Assembly: GCA_023381565.1 (NCBI GenBank)
Contig: JAMCRR010000052.1
Coordinates: forward strand, 1-64,000
Direction: 5' to 3'
DNA length: 64,000 nt
DNA from: Chloroflexota bacterium
GTDB taxonomy: Bacteria > Chloroflexota > Anaerolineae > Anaerolineales > Anaerolineaceae
The position numbers and the translations under genes were made by a program. Below the pieces are notes generated by a model that was given only the letters and a program-made list of their open reading frames with translations, made no database searches and had not been told where the DNA came from. This document shows, piece after piece, positions 58,930 to 64,000 of this stretch. Every line of letters starts with the position of its first letter. Position 1 is the stretch's first letter.

Positions 58930-59793
58930 ATGTGTCGAAATATTTTCGCAGCCGCCGTCCTTATATTCTTACTCGCTGCGTGCTCATTACCACAAAACGG
59001 TACTCCAAATCCTCAAGCAGTCTCCACCCAGGTTACACAACTGTTGACTGCCTCTCCCGCCATCCCAACCATCCTAGCGCCGGCCGTACCGCTTCTTTCG
59101 CCCACCCCGCACCCGGTGCCCATTATTGTGCTTCCTTCCCCAACCATAGCGTCTTCAACCACTCCCGTCCCATCCCCGACCACAACCTTAACTCCGATCA
59201 ATACTCCAACCACTTCTTCGATTGATCCTCGCCTGACCCTCGGAGCGCCATCACGCGAAGACCGGATGGATGACGGGGCGGCATGGGGTGTTTTTTCTGA
59301 CGAGCATGTGCAGATTGAGCCCGGGAGCGGTTATTTATCCTTGACTGCCATAAAAACCGACGGTTGGCACAGCTGGACGGTTTCGAACTACGAGCTGGCA
59401 GATTTTTACATGGAGGTGACTGCCACCCCTGAGAACTGTTCGGGGGGCGATCGCTATGGGGTCGTGTTTCGCTCACCAGACGCTTCTCAAGGGTATCTCT
59501 TCGGTTTCACCTGCGATGGGAAATACGCTTTCTACGAATGGGATGGCTCGAAGTTCAACACACTGGTGGACTGGGCCTCTAGCGATAAGATCCATTCTGG
59601 AGCGGGACAAACCAACCGCCTGGGTATAATGGCCAGGGGAGATCAGTTTACCTTTTACGCAAATGGCAGCCAAATTGCAGAAGCACAAGATAGTAAGTAT
59701 GATGAGGGAGTCTATGGACTGTTTGTGGCTTCCTATCAGACCCCCGATTTTACCGTTCAAATCGAACAGGTGGATTATTGGACGCTGCCCTGA
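58930..59793 (+). CDS. Lipoprotein, paralogue of the 52833 gene
   Basis: Signal peptide with lipobox LLAAC (Cys18), a Thr/Pro/Ser-rich linker (about 20-95) and a beta-sandwich-like C-terminal domain (about 96-287) sharing SGGDRYG, GYLFGFTCDG, IHSGAGQTNRLGI and TPDF with the other lipoprotein. AAGGAG (58912-58917) lies upstream and a TATAAT (58891-58896) may be its -10. Unlike its paralogue it is not coupled to a GTPase gene. Confidence 0.82.
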   Translation: MCRNIFAAAVLIFLLAACSLPQNGTPNPQAVSTQVTQLLTASPAIPTILAPAVPLLSPTPHPVPIIVLPSPTIASSTTPVPSPTTTLTPINTPTTSSIDPRLTLGAPSREDRMDDGAAWGVFSDEHVQIEPGSGYLSLTAIKTDGWHSWTVSNYELADFYMEVTATPENCSGGDRYGVVFRSPDASQGYLFGFTCDGKYAFYEWDGSKFNTLVDWASSDKIHSGAGQTNRLGIMARGDQFTFYANGSQIAEAQDSKYDEGVYGLFVASYQTPDFTVQIEQVDYWTLP

Positions 59794-59870
59794 GCGCAGT
59801 TCAGAGATAAAATAGATACCACTATCGATTGACCGCACCTCTCAAAACCTGTATCTCGAAGAGGAGGCCT

Positions 59871-61787
59871 ATGTTATACGGATTTGCTGGCAAGATCTTA
59901 CATGTGGATTTGACTGCACAAACCCTGGCCGTCGAAGAGCCTTCCGAAGCTTTCTATCGAAAATATATGGGAGGCAGCGCTGCCGGGCTCTATTATATTT
60001 TGCGCGACATGCCAGCCGGGGCTGACCCTCTCTCCCCGGAGAATATCCTCACCTTGATGGTCAGCGCACCCACCGGCGCGCCCGTCTCGGGACAGAGCCG
60101 GATTAACGCCAACGCCAGGTCTCCGATGGGTGGAGCAATCGGTGATTCCCAGGGGGGTGGTTTCTTCCCCGCCGAGCTAAAATTTGCCGGCTTCGATGGC
60201 ATTGTGATTACAGGTCGTGCGCCGCACCCGGTATATCTATCCATTCGGGACGGTGAAGCCGCCCTGCACGATGCCTCTCATCTGTGGGGAAAAGTAACCG
60301 GTGAGGTGGATACCCTATTGAAAAACGAGTTTGGTGACGGCAAAGCACAGGTTTTGCAGTGTGGTCCGGCTGGAGAGGTCGGGGTCCGTTTTGCCAGTCT
60401 GGTAAGTATGGCAACACGCAATAACGGCCGCACCGGCATGGGCCTCGTTATGGGCAGCAAGAATCTTAAGGCGGTGGTGGTGCGTGGCACGCACCCGATC
60501 AAGGTCGCTAATCCTCAGGCTTTATCGGCTATCGCCCGCTCTGCACCCAAGAAAGTGTCGGATAACCAGGATACCGACCGGCTTGGGAAATTCGGCACGG
60601 CTGACGGTGTCGCCGGGCAAAACATGTCCGGAACCCTGCCAACGCGCAATTATTCCGAGGGGCAGTTCGAGCTTTTCGATAATATCACCGGGGAGCGCAT
60701 GGCAGAAACCTATTTGCAAGGTCGTGATACCTGCTATGCCTGCGTTATCCGCTGCAAACGGGTCGTCTCTATCGAATCCGGCCCGTACCCGGTTGATCCG
60801 GTGTACGGTGGACCCGAATATGAAACGATCGGCACATTGGGCTCTTACTGCGGTATTGGCGATCTTGCCGCCATCTGCAAAGCAAACGAAATCTGCAACC
60901 AACATGGGGTGGATACGATCGCTGCAGGAGCAACCCTGGCTTTCGCCATGGATTGCTTCGAGAAAGGTGTTATCGGCCTCGAGCAAACCGGCGGCCTCAC
61001 GCTGCGCTTCGGCGACCCGGATATCATGCTTGTCGCCCTCATGCAAATGGTGACAAACCAGGGCAAACTCGGCAAGGTCCTCAGCCAGGGATCAGAGATA
61101 GCCGCCCAGATCTGGGGGAACGGTGCAGAGAAACTGCTCACAACGGTTAAAGGCAGCGAAGCTCCCGCTCATATGCCGCAGGCAAAGAAATCACTTGCGT
61201 TGATTTATGCGGTCAACCCATTCGGCGCCGACCACCAATCTAGCGAGCACGATTTCTTCTACGAGGAAGGCGCTCTGCCCAACAATCTTGTCCATCTATC
61301 CGAAATCGGTCTGACCCAACCTCCAGAGCCGGGCAGCTTTGGACACGAAAAAGTCCGTTTTGCCACCCTGACACAGTGGTTTTACAGTATGCTCGACACG
61401 CTTGAGCTTTGCCAGTTCGTCTACAGCCCTTCCTGGACGATATTTGGTCCCAACGATACCGTGGAGCTGGTCAAAGCTGTAACGGGTTGGGACGTGACGA
61501 TCGAGGAATTAATGCAGGTAGGGCAGCGACGTCTGAACATGCTGCGTATGTATAATGCCCACGAAGGCTTCACCCGGCAAGACGACCGCCTCCCGGCGAA
61601 ATTTTTCACGCCGTTAACCGGAACCGGACCCACCTCGGGAGTGATCGTCAACCCGGAGGATTTCGAAAAAGCCTTAGACGATTATTACAACCTCTCCGGA
61701 TGGTCATCAGAAGGCATACCCACCCCTGAGATATTATCCGAGCTGGGTCTTTCCTGGATTTTCAATCCAGATCTGCAGCCGAACTGA
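59871..61787 (+). CDS. Aldehyde:ferredoxin oxidoreductase (tungsten family)
   Basis: AOR enzymes oxidise aldehydes to acids, passing electrons to ferredoxin via a bis-pterin W or Mo site and one [4Fe-4S] cluster. The N-terminal domain has NARSPMGGAIGDSQGGG (pterin-binding region). The cluster cysteines CYACVIRC lie near residue 285, and the distal Cys is in LELCQF near 520. 638 residues. The ATG at 59871 is chosen for GAGGAGG directly upstream; the frame also extends 14 codons earlier. Subtype is unclear. moeA at 23330 supplies cofactor chemistry. Confidence 0.9.
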   Translation: MLYGFAGKILHVDLTAQTLAVEEPSEAFYRKYMGGSAAGLYYILRDMPAGADPLSPENILTLMVSAPTGAPVSGQSRINANARSPMGGAIGDSQGGGFFPAELKFAGFDGIVITGRAPHPVYLSIRDGEAALHDASHLWGKVTGEVDTLLKNEFGDGKAQVLQCGPAGEVGVRFASLVSMATRNNGRTGMGLVMGSKNLKAVVVRGTHPIKVANPQALSAIARSAPKKVSDNQDTDRLGKFGTADGVAGQNMSGTLPTRNYSEGQFELFDNITGERMAETYLQGRDTCYACVIRCKRVVSIESGPYPVDPVYGGPEYETIGTLGSYCGIGDLAAICKANEICNQHGVDTIAAGATLAFAMDCFEKGVIGLEQTGGLTLRFGDPDIMLVALMQMVTNQGKLGKVLSQGSEIAAQIWGNGAEKLLTTVKGSEAPAHMPQAKKSLALIYAVNPFGADHQSSEHDFFYEEGALPNNLVHLSEIGLTQPPEPGSFGHEKVRFATLTQWFYSMLDTLELCQFVYSPSWTIFGPNDTVELVKAVTGWDVTIEELMQVGQRRLNMLRMYNAHEGFTRQDDRLPAKFFTPLTGTGPTSGVIVNPEDFEKALDDYYNLSGWSSEGIPTPEILSELGLSWIFNPDLQPN

Positions 61788-61797
61788 ACGCAACGCT

Positions 61798-63099
61798 ATG
61801 GTTCCTAGCTCGAATATCTCCGCTGACTGGCAGCCACCAACTGGCTTTGTGCCCGTAGACTCGAAGATCCCCGGAATCCAGGTCTATGCGCCTGCCCCTG
61901 TGGTTGAGAAGGTTCCCGAGGAGCAAACTTTTACCTGCCCCAACTGCGGGGCGACGACCGCCTTCGACCCGGATGCGGCCAGCGTTACCTGCTCTCATTG
62001 CGGCTATGTCCAGAAGCTCCATGCCGATGTCGTCGGCGAAGCGGCTCCGGCAGCCGAGTTCACCGTTTCTACCTTACAGGGGCAGCAGCGAGGCTGGGGC
62101 CAAGAAAGGCGCGAACTGCACTGCAACTCGTGCGGAGCAGACCTTTCGATTGAGGCTAATGATCTCTCCACCACCTGCCCATTCTGTGCTTCGAACCAGG
62201 TAATTAACCGTGCCACTCAAAAGGAGGGCGTTCGTCCTGGTTTCTTGATCCCTTTCAAGATCGATCGTACCGCGTGTGTCCAGAATGCGCGTGCCTGGTT
62301 GGGCAGAGGATGGATGTACCCCAGCGATCTATCGGGGGTCGGCCAGCAGATCAATTTTCAAGGGATCTACCTCCCTTTCTGGACGTTTTCCGCTCAAATC
62401 AGCGCTAAATGGGAAGCCGAAGTTGGCTACGAACGGACCGAACGCTATTACGACGCCGGTTCGAAGAGTTGGCAAACCCGAACGGTGATTGATTGGCGCT
62501 GGCAATCTGGGCAGGTTGAGGTCCCAATTCGCGATCTGCTTGGAATGGGGGCTAAAAACATCAGCCCGCATATCCTGGCGCAGATTGAACCCTACGACCT
62601 GAGCAGCCTCACGGCATATGACCCGGGGTTCCTCGCCGGCTGGAAGGCAAAATCGTACGATATTCCTCTACAGCCCGCCTGGGATGCCGCCCGGGTAGAA
62701 ATGCGCGAGCACGCTCGAGACGCCTGCATGGAAGATATTCCCACCCACCATGTGCGCAATTTCAGCATGTCTGCAGATTTCAACGATGAAAGCTGGCGTT
62801 TGATCTTGCTCCCGGTATATCTGGCCACCTACCAGTTCGCCCAAAAAACCTATCAGGTGATGGTTAATGGGCAAACCGGCTCGGTTGCCGGCCAGAAACC
62901 GGTAGCCTGGTGGAAAGTCTGGCTGGCAATTGCTGCGCTGCTCATTCCCGGAGCTGTAATCGGCCTGATTGGCTTGCCTTTCGTTATGCTTGGCGGCGCA
63001 GGGGTGATCCCGGTGGTGGTCGGCATTTTCTTATTCATCGTCGGGCTGGTAATCAGTGGCATCATATTAAACAAGGCAATGCATGCGGGGCAAGGATGA
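61798..63099 (+). CDS. Double zinc-ribbon membrane protein
   Basis: Two Cys4 zinc ribbons (CPNC..CSHC at about 42-62 and CNSC..CPFC at about 103-123) are followed by a domain with aromatic blocks (YLPFWTFSAQ, LLPVYLATYQF) and two C-terminal membrane segments (about 362-420). There is no signal peptide. The ribbon plus LPFW and PVY blocks resemble uncharacterised zinc-ribbon proteins of helicase-loader-like annotation, but I assign no function. It begins 10 nt after the AOR gene and overlaps the next gene by ATGA. Confidence 0.75.
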   Translation: MVPSSNISADWQPPTGFVPVDSKIPGIQVYAPAPVVEKVPEEQTFTCPNCGATTAFDPDAASVTCSHCGYVQKLHADVVGEAAPAAEFTVSTLQGQQRGWGQERRELHCNSCGADLSIEANDLSTTCPFCASNQVINRATQKEGVRPGFLIPFKIDRTACVQNARAWLGRGWMYPSDLSGVGQQINFQGIYLPFWTFSAQISAKWEAEVGYERTERYYDAGSKSWQTRTVIDWRWQSGQVEVPIRDLLGMGAKNISPHILAQIEPYDLSSLTAYDPGFLAGWKAKSYDIPLQPAWDAARVEMREHARDACMEDIPTHHVRNFSMSADFNDESWRLILLPVYLATYQFAQKTYQVMVNGQTGSVAGQKPVAWWKVWLAIAALLIPGAVIGLIGLPFVMLGGAGVIPVVVGIFLFIVGLVISGIILNKAMHAGQG

Positions 63100-64000
63100 A
63101 CGCCGCAAACGATAGCGCAGATACTTACCCTGTTAAACCAGAAGCCGACCCTTTCTGGAAATTTCCTTTCAAGGCAGCGGTTTGCTCAAACTGCGGCGCC
63201 AGCTACATTCTTGCCGAGCAAGCAAAACAACAGCTCTGCCCGATGTGCTGCAAAGCGGCTCTCGAGCCTCAGTCCAATCCACCGGATATTCCTGTTCCGG
63301 AGCTGCAGATGCCTTTCACCCTGGACAATAGCGCTGCTTCTCGCTCGCTTGCGGGCTGGACGCGCGGCGTGTGGCTACACCCGCCGGAATTCGATCCGGC
63401 GCTGTTATCACGACGTCTTTCACCTCTCTACCTCCCCCAATGGCTGGTCGATGGAAAGATAACCGGCGCCTGGGATACCCAGGTGGGCTTTAATTATCAA
63501 GTAATGAGCTCTCATGAGGCTTACGACGCCGGCCGTTGGACCTCCCAGCAAACTCCCGAAACTCACGTCCGGTGGGAGCCCCGTGCAGGGCAAATCGAAC
63601 GACTCTACAAAAACCTGAGCGTGCCGGGCCTGGAAGAGTTCCCGCGGATGGCGGCAGGGTTGGGAGGATTTCCTATTCAGAATGCTCGGCCTTATGATCC
63701 GGCCCAGGTTCTTCCGGCGGTTGTGCGTTTGCCAAATATTCCTACATCAAAAGCCTGGACCCTGGCAGAGCCTCGGTTCATCCAGGAAGCCGCTCATGAA
63801 TGCCAGGGAGCTGCCGGTGGCCAGCATATCGAACAGTTCAACCTCCAGGCAACCTATCGAGGGCTAAACTGGACGCTGTTATTGGTTCCTGTATTTTCAA
63901 CTTACTACCGGGATGATGCCGGCACAGTTTATCCCATATTCGTGAACGCTCAGACCGGCGAGGTTTTTGGAGTCAAACGAGCTTCGCAAAAAAGCGGTTG
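63096..64000 (+). CDS. Zinc-ribbon protein, paralogue of the upstream gene (cut by window edge)
   Basis: An open frame from the ATG at 63096 runs off the right end (more than 300 residues) with no stop. It has one Cys4 ribbon (CSNC at about 31-34 and CPMC at about 49-52), the YLPQWLVDG block and the LLVPVFSTYYRD block, in the same order as in the upstream protein, so the two are probably paralogues with a shared core domain. The C-terminus, where membrane segments would be expected, is outside the window. Confidence 0.8.
   Translation, partial: MNAANDSADTYPVKPEADPFWKFPFKAAVCSNCGASYILAEQAKQQLCPMCCKAALEPQSNPPDIPVPELQMPFTLDNSAASRSLAGWTRGVWLHPPEFDPALLSRRLSPLYLPQWLVDGKITGAWDTQVGFNYQVMSSHEAYDAGRWTSQQTPETHVRWEPRAGQIERLYKNLSVPGLEEFPRMAAGLGGFPIQNARPYDPAQVLPAVVRLPNIPTSKAWTLAEPRFIQEAAHECQGAAGGQHIEQFNLQATYRGLNWTLLLVPVFSTYYRDDAGTVYPIFVNAQTGEVFGVKRASQKSG

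Overview
The window looks like chromosomal DNA of an uncultured Chloroflexota bacterium, most likely class Anaerolineae. This rests on protein flavour and gene mix: LiaF/toast-rack membrane operons, DUF1028, Ldh_2, a VKOR protein, Thr/Pro-rich lipoproteins and a tungsten-type aldehyde oxidoreductase, with mid-range GC. It is an inference, not a search result. Coding density is high, most genes are on the + strand, and short stop/start overlaps are common.

Layout. 1-173: the end of an insertion sequence, with the first codons of its transposase on the minus strand, abutting the promoter of a tRNA-Leu(UAG) gene. 297-7347: housekeeping genes (tig, clpP, a DUF1028 hydrolase, a HAD phosphatase, rlmN, ftsY, and prfB with an intact programmed +1 frameshift). 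7356-10465 (minus): pfkA-tex. 10760-15150: a redox operon (Fe-S/FAD dehydrogenase fusion, DAO-type oxidase, Ldh_2 reductase). 15252-20796: HAD, GH1, HAD and GH38 genes for sugar metabolism. 20972-26682: rel, moeA, VKOR, a DUF1540-like acidic protein and an MFS transporter. 26816-30303: an unknown gene, three LiaF-like membrane proteins and rpmF. 30380-34014 (minus): trmFO, an M28/QC-like enzyme and hflX. 48563-52664: sucA-sucB. 52833-64000: two paralogous lipoproteins, a GTPase, an AIF-like reductase, DUF488, a serine-palmitoyltransferase-like enzyme (minus), a pseudouridine synthase (minus), an aldehyde:ferredoxin oxidoreductase and two zinc-ribbon proteins, the last running off the window.

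The most unusual part is 34074-47385, which reads as a self-contained sigma-54 circuit. A sigma-54 gene with an extra Cys4 zinc-ribbon-like insert is preceded by its own -24/-12 promoter. It is co-transcribed with a soluble PAS/GAF histidine kinase and an NtrC-like activator that has GAFTGA but no DNA-binding domain. A second well-spaced -24/-12 promoter lies immediately downstream, inside a terminator hairpin that also holds the ribosome binding site of the next gene. It would drive a two-TM protein, a ~1857-residue TPR protein and an 877-residue protein with a C25/caspase-fold His-Cys dyad. The proposed logic is: kinase signal, activator, sigma-54, then TPR-protease operon, with sigma-54 reinforcing itself. 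The function is unknown.

Directly after this island, a 393-bp non-coding stretch carries three perfect DnaA boxes and an AT-rich segment, and is a candidate replication origin or DnaA-controlled site.
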